64,000 nt of DNA, from NCBI RefSeq assembly GCF_028372415.1, contig NC_092873.1, forward strand, positions 351,581,890 to 351,645,889. The letters are read 5' to 3'. Source of the stretch: Notamacropus eugenii. Lineage: Eukaryota; Chordata; Mammalia; Diprotodontia; Macropodidae. Under the pieces are notes generated by a model that made no database searches, had not been told where the DNA came from, and saw only the letters and a program-made list of their open reading frames with translations. Position numbers and translations under genes: made by a program. Each line of letters begins with the position of its first letter. Position 1 is the stretch's first letter. Below, piece after piece: positions 35,865 through 46,224 of the stretch.

Positions 35865-37765
35865 TCAGCATTACCTAGCAGAAAGAGGAAGAGTAAAAAG
35901 ACACAACCTCTGCCTTCAGGGAGGTCCCAGTCCTTAAGGTGAAAATGTATTTAATATGAATATATGTGTAGAACCTATATAAGATTGCATGCCCTCTCAG
36001 GGAGGGAGGGGAGAGGAAGGAGGAAGGGAGGAGGAGAAAATCTAAGATATATGGAAGTGATTGTAGAAAACTGAAAACAAACAAATAATTTAAAAAAACC
36101 ACTTGGAAACCTGACCACCACTGAAAAAAAAAAAGAGGTCCCAGTCTTGCAGGGTGAGAAAAGAGAGGAACATAGGTATTGGTAATGCAAATGGAACACA
36201 GTAAGAGTCCTAGAGGTATTTTAAAAAATACTAGGAGAGCTCAGAGGAAGGAGAGAAGGTATCATGAAGGATGTGACTGGTTTTGGAACTGTTTGGAAGA
36301 GTAGGTAAAATTTCAACTGACAGATAATGGGTAGTATTCTAAGTTTAAGGAACATATAAGGAAAGTCATGTAAGTGGGATGGCTCAGAACCCATTAAGAG
36401 AAAGTTCCAAATCCAATTTGGTTGGACCACAAAGCAAAAGTGAAGGCAAAACAGAGACTGTGGGTTAAGCAGTCACCTCAAAGGCAACACCCAGGAGGAT
36501 GCCATAAGGGATATTTTTGAAAATCTTTTTGGAATTTTGGAGATTATTTAGTCTTCTAACACCTCCCATTATTTTAAAGTATTTTTATTCTTAAACACCA
36601 AAAGAAAAACAATGATCATTTTCATGGTAAAAGAGAACAAGATGATTGTATATCAGTCTGCAAATATCTACACGTATAGTTTGCTTTTTAAAAAGTTGAA
36701 TGTTACTTTTATAAATGCTTACAAAAAAGTAAAATCATTACCTGTCAATTTTATGGTGATAATTTTCTCAGAATTTAATGACCACAGATGTAGAGTCTGT
36801 CATGTGGACTGCTGTTGAAGTCTTTTGGATTTGATAGAATCTACCACAGCTTGTGTACCCTCAGCATAGAATTAAAGATGCCAGGGTCACTACTATGCCC
36901 TGCTGAAACAAGAGAGGAAAGATTTTGGTGGATGTTTATAAGGGCATTTTTTTAAATGCTGGGAAATCCAGTTATCCACAACACATAGGTATTTATTTTT
37001 TGAAAAGTTAAGTTGAAAGTTAAGACTTAAAAGGTCTCATGACTGGAGTTGTATGAGGGGTGGGGATGCTCAAATTTTGAAGCCTTGTTTGAGACTCACA
37101 AATAATTTGTTTAGCTTGTGTGTCTGACAGGGAGTTTCCCTGGAATACAAGTTGGGGTCAGATGTGGAAGGCTATGGTTATTAAACTAAAGAGTTTAGGC
37201 TTTATTTTGTAAATAATAGGGAGCAATTGAAAGTTTTTATGTAGAGGGAGTAAAGTAAGAGGAAACTGGAGTCATGGAATCCATTAGAAGACTCTTACAA
37301 TAGTTTAGCTAAGAGTTGTAATACAGTTAGAACCAGAATGATAATGGGAAGAGAAGGGAGAAGGAGAGTCATGGGCAATGTCCCTTCCAGTTCTAATGGA
37401 TGTGAACTTGTGAGTCTGAGGTTTCAAATCTGAGTAATAGGGAGAATGATGGTATCATCCATAGAAATAGAAAAGTTGGAAGGAGGGACTGTGGTAGAAG
37501 AGAAGATGATGAATCTAATTGGAGCAAGTGGTGTTGTACAGCAGGATTACAACACCATGGAGATGGCGCTGTTCACCAAGTCTACTTTTCAGCCAGCCAG
37601 CCATTAGAAAAAAAAGGCTGGAGATGTGAATTTGGGAGTGATCTGTGTAGAAGTGATAGCTGAAGCCTTGGGAATGATTAAGTTTGCCAGGGAAAAGTAT
37701 AGAGAAGAGAAAGGGGTCAAGGACAGGGCCTTGCCTTTGGATAGTCCTTTCTTGATTCTTTTTTA
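35865..37765 (-). repeat. Long antisense L2 LINE, interrupted by L1
   Basis: Plus strand starts at the L2 3' end (GCAAATATTTACTCAGCATT, CTGCCTTCAGGGAGGTCCC). It passes ORF2 sequence (AGTTTAGGCTTTATTTTGTA, ACTCTTACAATAGTTTAGCT) and reaches the complement of the reverse-transcriptase PQG-box region near 37705-37745. It is about 1.7 kb without the L1 at 35935-36134 and is the longest L2 in the window. Confidence 0.8.
35935..36134 (+). repeat. Very short L1 (group A) 3' end with a possible 3' transduction
   Basis: It begins in the 3' UTR (ATGTATTTAATATGAATATA, GAACCTATATAAGATTGCAT), carries the polypurine tract (35998-36038) and the terminal ATTGTAGAAAACTGAAAACA. About 28 non-L1 bases (36101-36122) follow, then an A-run (36123-36134). 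The target duplication begins GAGGTCCCAGTC on both sides (35921, 36135). Confidence 0.82.
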
Positions 37766-37774
37766 AATTTAAAA

Positions 37775-37930
37775 AACTTTTCCATTTATTATCTCATAGT
37801 CGAAAATGCAAGGACAATTTTCTACATTTCTCAGATGAGAAATCTGAGGTCATGAAAGTAAAGGGATTTTTTTTTAGATCACAATATTCTATAGTATAGC
37901 CAGGATTTATATTAAGGATTCCTTTCCTAG
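37775..37930 (-). repeat. MIR fragment
   Basis: TTATTATCTCATAGTCGAAA, CATTTCTCAGATGAGAAATC and GCCAGGATTTATATTAAGGA in antisense order. Confidence 0.5.
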
Positions 37931-38104
37931 CCCTGGGTTCTCAAGTCTTGGCTTATGTGGGGATTAAGGAGAGGGCAGGTACAGCTGTTCCCTGAAGCCC
38001 TTTGAAGCCTCCAGGCTAAGTAATAAGCAGCAGACCAGGTATGGATATCTTCCTCTGTAGGTGAAGATGCCTCTAGAGAGGGAGTTGGCTGAGCAGATAT
38101 AGGA

Positions 38105-38325
38105 AGGGAATGAGTATTTACATAATGCCTACTATATTCCAGGCACTCTGTACTTTACAAATCTTTTTTAACTTCACCACAACCCCATGAGATAAGAGCT
38201 GTTATCTCCATTTTACAATTGAGGAAACTGAGACAGCCAGAGGTTAAGTGATTTGCTCTGGGTCACACAGCTAGTAAGTGTCTGAGGCTGGATTTGAACT
38301 CAGGCCTTCCTGACTCCAGATCCAG

Positions 38326-38391
<66 letters not shown>

Positions 38392-38412
38392 ACTTTGCTA
38401 CCTAGCTGCCTA
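38105..38412 (-). repeat. Full-length MIR-tailed SINE with an internal CT expansion
   Basis: ATGCCTACTATATTCCAGGC, CACCACAACCCCATGAGATA, GTCACACAGCTAGTAAGTGT and GGATTTGAACTCAGGCCTTC are in antisense order. The (TC) array 38329-38388 follows, and then the head complement CCACTTTGCTACCTAGCTGC. Confidence 0.9.
38329..38388. repeat. (TC)n microsatellite inside a SINE
   Basis: About 29 TC units sit exactly where other copies read GCACTCTATCCAC. Confidence 0.97.
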
Positions 38413-38461
38413 AAGAGATAACAGGATCTACATGGTTATCTTTCAAATGAAAACCTGGTGA

Positions 38462-38660
38462 TATTTAGAAAGAATTCTGGGCTGGGAATCAGTAGACCTG
38501 GATTTTTGACTTGGCTGTGCCCCTACAGCTTCTATGATCTTGTCATTCTTGCATGAGTATCAGTTTCCTTGTCCATACAGTGGGGACAAGAACATCTGCC
38601 CTATTTCCCAGGACAGTTCTGAGTCTCTAGCAAGGTAAAGCACTTCGAAAAGCTGTAAAG
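38462..38660 (+). repeat. MIR CORE-SINE
   Basis: GGGCTGGGAATCAGTAGACC, TATCAGTTTCCTTGTCCATA and GGTAAAGCACTTCGAAAAGC. Confidence 0.7.
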
Positions 38661-38724
38661 ACTTGAAGGGTCATCACTGACCTCCATGCCAGGAGAAGAG
38701 AGATGTAGTAAATGTGATCCAGAT

Positions 38725-38990
38725 ACCCCTTGTCTCTGACATTGTGGACAGAGTGCCCAGGCTTAGTTAGAGTCAGGATGACCTGAGTTTAAATCTGACA
38801 TGAGAGACTTTCTAGCTGTATGATCTCCAGAAATTATATAACTTCTGTCTGCCTCAGTTTCTTCAACTATAGGATGGGGATAATAATAGTACCTACTTCG
38901 CAGAGTTGTTGTTAGAATGAAATGAGATAATACAAAGTACTTAGCCCAAGTGCCTGGATTTATTGTTAATTATTATATGTTCTATAATTG
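38725..38990 (+). repeat. MIR-tailed tRNA-headed SINE
   Basis: GTCAGGATGACCTGAGTTTA, CTGCCTCAGTTTCTTCAACT, GGGGATAATAATAGTACCTA and TGAAATGAGATAATACAAAG in sense order. Confidence 0.82.
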
Positions 38991-39024
38991 TACAGCCAAG
39001 CTTCCTTCCTCTTAGTTATGGCTT

Positions 39025-39025
<1 letters not shown>

Positions 39026-39063
<38 letters not shown>
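39026..39063. repeat. (TA)n microsatellite
   Basis: Nearly pure TA run. Confidence 0.95.
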
Positions 39064-39069
<6 letters not shown>

Positions 39070-39085
39070 CTTGGCCTTCATTCTT

Positions 39086-39398
39086 TTTAAAAATCAATTA
39101 ATTTATTTTTAATTTTCAACATTCACTTCCATAAGATCCTGCGTTTCAGATTTTCTCCCCCTTTTTCTCCTCCCCCCTCCCCAAGATGGTGTGCAATTTG
39201 ATATAGGTTCTACTTATGCATTCATATTAAACATATTTTCACATTAGTCATAATGTACAGAAGAATTAGCACTAATGGGAGGAACCACGGTAAAGAGGAA
39301 ACAAAACCAAACAACCAAAGAAAAGGAGAGCAAATAGTGTTTTTCCATCCACATTCAGACTCCAAAGTTATTTCTCTGGATGTTGATAGCATTTTCCA
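39086..39398 (-). repeat. 5'-truncated L1 (group B) with exact 12-bp TSD
   Basis: It starts with T-rich tail complement and the complement of the terminal UTR (TTTCAACATTCACTTCCATA), then the pyrimidine complement of the polypurine tract (39157-39183), then ATTCAGACTCCAAAGTTATT. GCCTTCATTCTT flanks it at 39074-39085 and 39399-39410. Confidence 0.92.
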
Positions 39399-39479
39399 GC
39401 CTTCATTCTTATTAAGAAGATGTACTACCTTTTGCTTGCTTGTCATTGGATCCTGTGTCTGGAGACTGGTTGGTTTGTT

Positions 39480-41080
39480 GCCCTGAATGTTCTCTCAGCC
39501 AAAACACTGTTCTGGGTGCTGGGGAGTGGAGGAGGGTACAGAGGGGGTTGGCATGTATTTAGAAGTCTCTCTCCCAGAACTTAGCGGGGAGAGATCTGTC
39601 TACACAGTGGGGTGCTAGACCCTCAGCCCTGCATTTACTAAATTGGATCTCAAGAAATTTTGGTTAGCCATAAGATTTTTATGACCAATTGACCCCTCTC
39701 AGCTTCCTTGATGGGGCCCAAGGAAGGACAGTGTTGGAATCAGGTTAGCGAAGAGCTCTGATTTTCTTTTGAAAGTGAATCAGAGTGATTGTTTTTGAAA
39801 GTGGGCCCAGGTGTATAATTTCATCAGTCATGAAATTTCAGCAGTCACAACAATGCTACAGTGTATCATAACAAGGCTATGACATGATGCCAAATTGGTA
39901 GCAGGGCTGTAAAGGAGGAGGCATGGTAAGTGTGGGTGGCTAAGGGTAGAGGTAGATTAAGGTTAAAAAATCGGAAAACTCCCTCAAACTGGGAAAAGCC
40001 CCATCATGGAATACAGCAGAATGAGCCATATGGAGGCCAAATGACATGGAAAGGGAGTAACAGATTTGAAGGTGAAAGAGCATTTGGCCTCCTGCCCCTT
40101 CTGTGCTTTCTGTGAATCCGGTGCCAAGATCTGGTCTCATGTAGCCCATTTGAAAGGGAGAGGAAGTTTGGGGCTTGCTGTCTATCTGTAGGTGACTCAG
40201 CCAGCTGAGCTGAGGCGGAATCTCCACGCCCACAATCATGTGTCCTCCACCTGTCCTTGGTTCCCTCATGAATCAGCAAGTTTTTTCCTCTGGGCCTCAT
40301 TACAGGACTTCCCTTGTGGCAGATTAGAGGATTTTACGTAGTGTTAAGTAACACAGCTGGGTGTGAGTAAGAATGTGTAGATTCAGAAAGAAAGAGACTT
40401 GATCCTAGCCCTTGAGAAGGGCTCAGGGCTCTACTGGGGATCCATGCAGAGCTGAGCCACAGGGAATTTTGTAGGTTAAACAGTCAGTTCACACAACATG
40501 CTCAAAACAACTGGAGAATAGTTTTAGGGCAGCCCTTGTCTAAGTTGCTCCAGAAGCTCTCTGTCTGCTCTGCAAACATCTGGCTTTGCAATTTTGGACA
40601 AGTCTAGGAAGCGATGTCTGTGAAGACTGGGAAAACTACAGGATACTAAACAATTCAATGCTACGCTCTGGACTGACATGGACCAAATTCAATTTTGGAG
40701 GTTTCTCAATAATTCTCAATTAATTATCTATTTGACTTCATACCTTCCTTTCCCCTATGCTTTCCCCTGGTACTATCAGAAGTTTCCACAAAAAAAGAAG
40801 AGAAAGGGCCCATAGTTCCTATGTAAGCAGTCAGGTTAGCGAGATTCCAATAGAGGACAGTTTTTTTTAAGCAGTCAGAAAACACAAAAAACTTGTGTAT
40901 ACTCAATGTCTCTCAGTAGTGGAGTTCTGCCTTCCAAGGAAGACCTGTACAGTCCATCCCACTTATAATACTGCTATACTGGATACGTCCTGCAAAGGAA
41001 AAGCATTTAGGATTGTTAATTGCTAGGATTTAGGATTGCTATAGGATCAGATATCTTTACCTTCTGGTGGGCTCCAACTT
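39480..41080. other. Unique sequence, no gene recognised
   Basis: Repeat-poor. Overlapping open frames at 39930-40300 on both strands show no motif. Confidence 0.45.
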
Positions 41081-41084
41081 CTGA

Positions 41085-41520
41085 AGAGGAGGCAGCAGAA
41101 ATAGCTCAGTGGATTTGAAGTCAAAGGACCTGGTTTAAAAAACCAGTTTACTTACTGTGTAACCTTGGGTAAGTGATTCTCCTTCTTTGAAGCCATGTGT
41201 CATCAATTTTAAAATAAAGGGATTCGAGTAGATGACTTCTAAGATGGCAGCTAGAGCATTCCTAGAATCAGGAAGACGAGTTAAAATTCAGCCTCAGACA
41301 TTTATTAGCTTTGTGATCCTGGACAAGTCACTCAACACTGTTTGCCTCAGTTTCCTCATTTGTAAAATGATCGGGAGAAGGAAATGGCCAACCACTCCAA
41401 GTATCTGCTAAAATATCCTCAAATGGGGTCATGAAGAGTTGAACTTGACTGAAAAATGACTCAAGAACAGTAACAATGTCCCTTCTAACTCTGTATTTGT
41501 GATCCCATATAGTTGCCATA
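41085..41520 (+). repeat. MIR-like SINE interrupted by a MAR1 SINE
   Basis: AGCTCAGTGGATTTGAAGTC, TACTGTGTAACCTTGGG and GAGTAGATGACTTCTAAG precede the insertion at 41247-41475. TCCCTTCTAACTCTGTATTT follows it and completes the common tail. Confidence 0.7.
41247..41475 (+). repeat. MAR1-type SINE
   Basis: TTATTAGCTTTGTGATCCTG, TTTGCCTCAGTTTCCTCATT, GAAGGAAATGGCCAACCACT and GGTCATGAAGAGTTGAACTT. Confidence 0.85.
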
Positions 41521-42094
41521 GCTTAGTACCATCCCGGGATTGAAACCATCTTAAGCAAAGAAAAAATTGGGGGTTGGTAGTTGCTCCCCTTCTACCAGAT
41601 ATATTTACAGTCTACATGATTCACAGTACCAGTGAAGGGCAAGTCTAGATTTGCTCCTCTTTATCATAGTTCATTGCATACTTTGCTGTAAAAACATAGT
41701 TTGTTGCTTTTCAGGTCTCACTCCCATAACTCCTGGATTGATCCAGGTCCCATGCTTGAACTGGGAATTCTCATCACTCCACTGCTGCTCCTGACTCACT
41801 GCCATCCCTGGAGCATCATGACTTCCTATAATTCCTCTGTGCATGTAACCCTCCTCTCTGTCAGATTTCCCTTCTCTTCTGACTCTCAGGTCCTTTGTAG
41901 CATATGGCCTTCCCCCTGTCCCCTTTAGTGACCAAACCTAAAAGTATAGCTAATGGATATGACCTTAGCCTGGAACTCAAGTTTGTGCCAAAAATAAAAG
42001 GTTAATCCAAAAGCTAATCATTTATGTCTTGCCCAGGGAATATTATACCTTATTCAGGTGACAAGAAGGAAGAAAGGACCTACCATGTTCAACT

Positions 42095-42285
42095 ATAAAA
42101 TGAAGAAGTTGGACTAGATGGCCTCTTTGGTCCCTTCCACCTCTAAAACAATCAATCAATAAACATTTATGAAGGGCCTACTATGTGCTAGGCACCATGC
42201 TAGGACTAGATGGCCTCTTTGGTGTCTTCCACCTCTAATGCAATCAATAAACATTTACTAAGGGCCTACTATGTGCTATTCTAGG
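42095..42285 (+). repeat. 92-bp direct tandem duplication across a SINE-L2 junction
   Basis: GGACTAGATGGCCTCTTTGG begins at 42111 and again at 42203. Both copies run through the SINE tail (CTTCCACCTCTAA) into antisense L2 (CAATAAACATTTA, GGGCCTACTATGTGCTA). Confidence 0.9.
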
Positions 42286-42640
42286 TGCTGGAGATACCAA
42301 AAGAGGCAAAAGACAGTCCCTGCCCTCAAGGAGCTCACGATCTAATACATCTATCATCGTATCCCAACTTACTCTGCTTACTACTACCTACTATTGTTGA
42401 TCGACTAGCATTTTTAAGTGCACCTACTATGTGCCAGGCAAATAAAGGTGAAAAAACAAGATGGTCCCTGTTCTAAAGGAGATTCTAGTCTAATGGGGGA
42501 GATGACATGCAAACAACTACGTACAAACAAGCTATAGACAGGCTAAATTGAAGGAAGAAGGACTAGAAAACTCTTCTTGCAGAAGGTAAGACTTTAGCTG
42601 AGATCTGAAGGAAACCAGGGAAGCCAGGAGGAAGGAGATG
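42140..42640 (-). repeat. L2 LINE 3' ends, antisense, at least two pieces
   Basis: CCTACTATGTGCTATTCTAG, GTCCCTGCCCTCAAGGAGCT, then a second start at 42420 (CACCTACTATGTGCCAGGCA, GATGGTCCCTGTTCTAAAGG) continuing to GCTGAGATCTGAAGGAAACC. Confidence 0.8.
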
Positions 42641-42649
42641 AGGAGGGCA

Positions 42650-43685
42650 CTTGGCCTTAAGCAAGACTCTTCCCCTTCCTCTTAGGCTCTTGTGGGGAAC
42701 AGACCCTTCTTCTGTGACATAAGAGGACTGAACTACGTACACAATCATCACTAAGATTCTTTCTAGTTTTGAATCCTATGATTCTGTGCCCAGTCAGGGG
42801 AACAGAGTTTCCAGACCTTGAAAATTTCTCCCCTGATGGATAGAAGGCAAATAAGACAGCTCTCCTCCTTGTTTCTCCACAAAGAGTAGGGGAGAGGAGA
42901 CACCATCCCTTTTCCTGACTGCCTTGGATAGGGATGAATCAGCCTTTTCTCTGTCTTTAATCCCTAAGTATGGTCACCTTGCCTCTGCCTCTTGGCAGGG
43001 CGTGGGGTATTGAAGGGGCCTGGTCAGAATGGCCTCTGATATTTCTTTGTAAGCTGTCAGACTGCTTGCTCTGGGTCACTCTATTCTGGGAGTCTCCCTC
43101 CCCCCACCTCCCCAGTCCCTACCCTTTCTACTATTTGTGGTTACACTAAATATCCCAAACAGCCCCACCCTCCCACAACATGGAGCCTTTTGAAAAAAAC
43201 TCTCCCTTGCTCCCTTTTTTCTTGGGCTATGTGGCATTCTTAAGAAAGCCCTGCAGACACCAATTAGCCCCCTTCCCAAAGAGCAGGCACAGCTATGCTG
43301 GAACGTGGGCAGAATGTAACCCTGATCCTCAGCCCAATATAGCTCTCCTGAGAACCTCACCCTGTAATCTGTGCCTCAGGGACAGAACAGGGCATCCAGA
43401 GCCTGTCATTATCCCCAGAATCCCAGGGAGTGGGTTTGGCCTGGGATTCCCTCCCTTTGGTGTTTTATCCAGAGTCTAAGCCAGTCCTGTTTAGCAGATT
43501 TGAGGCCAAAATCATATGAGACTTGTGCCAGGAGAAGGAGTGTGGCAGCAGGCTCTGTCAGACTGGGACAAATCAAAGTCAGTGAATGACTGGCACTCAG
43601 CTGCCTTCTCCTATATTAGGCTCCCTTCAGACTGCAGTGTCAGGAAAATAACATAAATGACTCATTAATATTGCACTTTAAGGGT
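42650..43685. other. Unique sequence, no gene recognised
   Basis: Slightly GC-richer than average; open frames on both strands at 43076-43589 show no domain. Confidence 0.4.
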
Positions 43686-43689
43686 TACA

Positions 43690-43955
43690 AAGTGATCTCA
43701 CAGAATGATAGAATGAGAGACCTGGAAAGGAGCTTAGGGGACATCCACCCTTTTGCTTGAAGACCTTCAGTGGGGGCAGAGGGGAGCAAGGCAGTCCCAA
43801 TTCACTTTTGAACACCTCTAATCTTTAGAAAGTTTCTCACTGCATCAAGCCTTATTTTGGTTCTTTGCAACTTCAACTCATTCCTTTTAGTTTTGGGGGA
43901 CCAAGCAGAATGAGTCTAATTCTGCTTTTATAGGACAACTCTTCAGATATTTCAT
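43690..43955 (-). repeat. L3/CR1 LINE 3' part
   Basis: TTTGCTTGAAGACCTTCAGT, TTAGAAAGTTTCTCACTGCA, TCAAGCCTTATTTTGGTTCT and GGACCAAGCAGAATGAGTCT in antisense CR1 order. Confidence 0.75.
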
Positions 43956-43959
43956 AGAA

Positions 43960-44090
43960 TCATAGAGCCGGAGCCGAAAGATACTTCAAAGGCCATCTTT
44001 TGTCAGTTATCGCATTTTACAAATGAAGAAACTAAGGTCTGAGCAGGTTAATTGATTTGCCCAAGGTCAAACAGGTAGTCATTGTGGTGA
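43960..44090 (-). repeat. MIR/THER SINE inside L3
   Basis: ATAGAATCATAGAGCCGGAG, CATTTTACAAATGAAGAAAC and TTTGCCCAAGGTCAAACAGG. Confidence 0.75.
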
Positions 44091-44099
44091 GGGGCCATC

Positions 44100-44495
44100 C
44101 CCCACATGTCGCAGGGGGATGTTGTGTGGTTGGAAGGATGCAGAATAGTTATCACCAGCCTCTTCTCTCCCTGACCCTTCTCCAAAGGAGATTTTAGTTT
44201 CTGCCCAAGAAGGGAAGCAGAGAATTGGGTCCGGAAGGTTGTCCACTCTGCTCTCTTCAGAGACAGAGGATACGGGGCTAGAATTATATCTATCTGGTCC
44301 TTTAAATATTACTAGTCTAGGAGATGTGATTTTCAGGTTTCATCGTGGGGAAAGGAGGAGGCCCCCAAGCTTTATATCCAAGGCTTGACCACTTTCCCAC
44401 CAAATACCAGTTCTACAATGAACACATAGCAATTAGCAAAGAAATCCCCATTTATCCAAATCATAGTGAGACAGAAATTGGAGAACATATACATA
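44100..44495. other. Unique sequence
   Basis: Nothing recognised. Confidence 0.4.
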
Positions 44496-44499
44496 GGAG

Positions 44500-44753
44500 A
44501 AGGGCAAGTGGGTGGCATAATGAATAGAGCACCAAACCTGCAGTCCAGAAGACCTAAGTTCAAATGTGATCTCAGACATTTACCAGCTGGGTGACCCTGG
44601 ACAAAGTCACTTAACCTTGTTTGCCTCAGTTTCTTCATCTGTAAAATGAGCCAGAGAAGGAATTGGCAAACTATTCCACTATCTCTGCCAAGAAAATTCT
44701 AATTGGGATCACAAGCAGTCAGATACAACTGAAATGACTGAACAACAACTTCA
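44500..44753 (+). repeat. MAR1-type SINE
   Basis: GTGGCATAATGAATAGAGCA, CCAGCTGGGTGACCCTGGAC, CTGTAAAATGAGCCAGAGAA and CAGTCAGATACAACTGAAAT, ending in an ACAAC tail. Confidence 0.88.
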
Positions 44754-44925
44754 TTCTTACGGGGCATATTCTTGAGGCTCTCCACCATGCTGGCTGCCTT
44801 CCTCCTGTGAACTCCAGTTTGTAAGCACCCTCCCCAAAATGTGGTGCTCAGAACTGAACATAAGCTTCCAAATGTGATCTGAGCAATGCAGAAGATAGCA
44901 GAACTTGACCTGCCTAGTCACGGTT
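44754..44925 (-). repeat. L3/CR1 fragment, continuing the piece at 43690
   Basis: TCCACCATGCTGGCTGCCTT, GTGGTGCTCAGAACTGAACA and TCCAAATGTGATCTGAGCAA follow directly in CR1 antisense order. Confidence 0.75.
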
Positions 44926-45084
44926 TTTTGTTTTTTGTTTTTTGTTTGGTTCTTATGTCATGCTATTCATCCATAAAGTATCTCACTGTGGAATGAAAAT
45001 GATCCTGGGATCCCAGAGGAGTCCAAGTTATGGCAGTTTCTACCACACCGTAAAGGCTATGAGAACAGTACCAAGACACCAGGT

Positions 45085-45325
45085 GATGGTTCACTGCATA
45101 GAGCACTGGGGCAGGAGTCAGAAAGACTTGAGTTCAAATCTAGCCCAAGACACTTACTATAGCTGTGTGACCCATAGCCAAGTCACTTAACCTCTTTTTG
45201 CCTCAGTTTCCTCAGTAAATTGGAATAAAAATACCTACCTCTCAGAGTTTGTTAGAAGGATCAAATGAGAAAATATTTGAAAAAGAGCTTAGCACACAGT
45301 AGGTACTGTATAAATGCTTATTCTG
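45085..45325 (+). repeat. MIR-tailed tRNA-headed SINE
   Basis: CATAGAGCACTGGGGCAGGA, ATAGCTGTGTGACCCATAGC, ATACCTACCTCTCAGAGTTT and GAGCTTAGCACACAGTAGGT. Confidence 0.85.
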
Positions 45326-45412
45326 GTAGTCCTTCAGAGGGGAAAGGCGACTGAGGATTCTGAGGGGGTGTTGAATACCAAAGCTGAATCCTCTCCAAGA
45401 GGATGGAGTTTC

Positions 45413-45548
45413 TGAGACAGCTAGGTATCAAAGTGGATAGAGCACCTGACCTGGATTCAGGAGGACCTGAGTTCAAATGTGACCTCAGATACTTACTAGC
45501 TGTGTGACCCTGGGCAAGTCACTTAACCCTGATTACTTAAAAAAAAAA
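45413..45548 (+). repeat. tRNA-headed SINE, short A-tailed form
   Basis: GACAGCTAGGTATCAAAGTG through CACTTAACCCTGATTACTTA and an A-run. The flanks ATGGAGTTTC (45403-45412) and ATGAAGTTTC (45549-45558) are the target duplication. Confidence 0.88.
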
Positions 45549-45636
45549 ATGAAGTTTCAGGTCACACAGCTCTAGAAGTTCTGGGCAAACATAGAGGTTC
45601 ATGGAAGGAAACCTGGTGTACTCCAGATCCTCTGCT

Positions 45637-46220
45637 CTTGACCCCAAAGCCTCCTGTTTCTTCTACTTCTTCCACTAATTGCTTTCAGAGGAGACCAACA
45701 CCCTGGTCAAATGCTTCCCCATCCCTTACCTAGCACTGTTTGTTCATACCTCCTCTATATCAGATGCTCTGTGTAGACTTCTGCTCTGATGTGGGTGGCA
45801 TCTTCTTCATCTGACCTGAACAGTTCCTCCTTGGCATGCTTGCCTTTGTCCTGATTCACCTCTTGGTGAATCTACTTTGGGGCTGCGAGCTGAATTTGGA
45901 ACCAACTGGTCCTCCTGAGGTCTGTGGTAGCATCTTTAGCCTCTCCTTTGGGCTTCTGCAGCACCTCTTCCCTTCTGAGTCTCCTTATGACTATGCTGGA
46001 TCTAATGCTGTGCTGGGCACTGACCCAGGGGAGACCTGGAGTCTGTTCTTCAGTATCTCTGATGCTGTCCTAGGACACATTTGTCCAGCCCCTGCTTCCA
46101 ATGTGTTTGATCTTCATGGTCACCTACTACATTGCCCAAACCCTCTGGTTCTGCCAACAATTCAGGGCAGAGCCCTTCTCGCATTGATGACTGATTCCAG
46201 TGCGGCACCAACCTCCAGTT
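45637..46220 (+). pseudogene. TMEM86B: TMEM86B-like (lysoplasmalogenase) pseudogene
   Basis: TMEM86B is an ER membrane enzyme that hydrolyses the vinyl-ether bond of lysoplasmalogens. Fragments match the family in order but in different frames: PKASCFFYFFH (family FKATCVYFVLW), NTLVKCFPIPYLALFV (ALVKCLPVLCLAGFL), GIFFI, then PEQFLLGMLAFVLIHLL (DACLIWPAAFVPGMAAFATAHLL), LFFSISDAVLG (LLFTLSDGVLA) and CLIFMVTYYIAQTL (LVIMTTYYAAQLL). It is broken: a TGA at 45812 replaces the conserved Trp of LIWP, another stop lies near 45672, and at least two frame changes occur between about 45975 and 46115. The relic reads through without introns, which suggests a processed copy, but I see no poly-A tail or target duplication; ATTAAA near 46348 could be the old polyadenylation signal. 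The 128-codon frame at 45836-46222 covers only part of it and should not be called a gene. TMEM86A is the alternative parent, but PEQF, the SDAVL segment and the VKC box favour TMEM86B. Confidence 0.78.
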
Positions 46221-46224
46221 GAGT

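Noticed and set aside
45655-45690. Polypyrimidine stretch plus CAG, considered a splice acceptor for a TMEM86B exon
   Set aside because: Family-like residues appear to continue upstream of it, so it reads better as decayed coding sequence than as an intron end.
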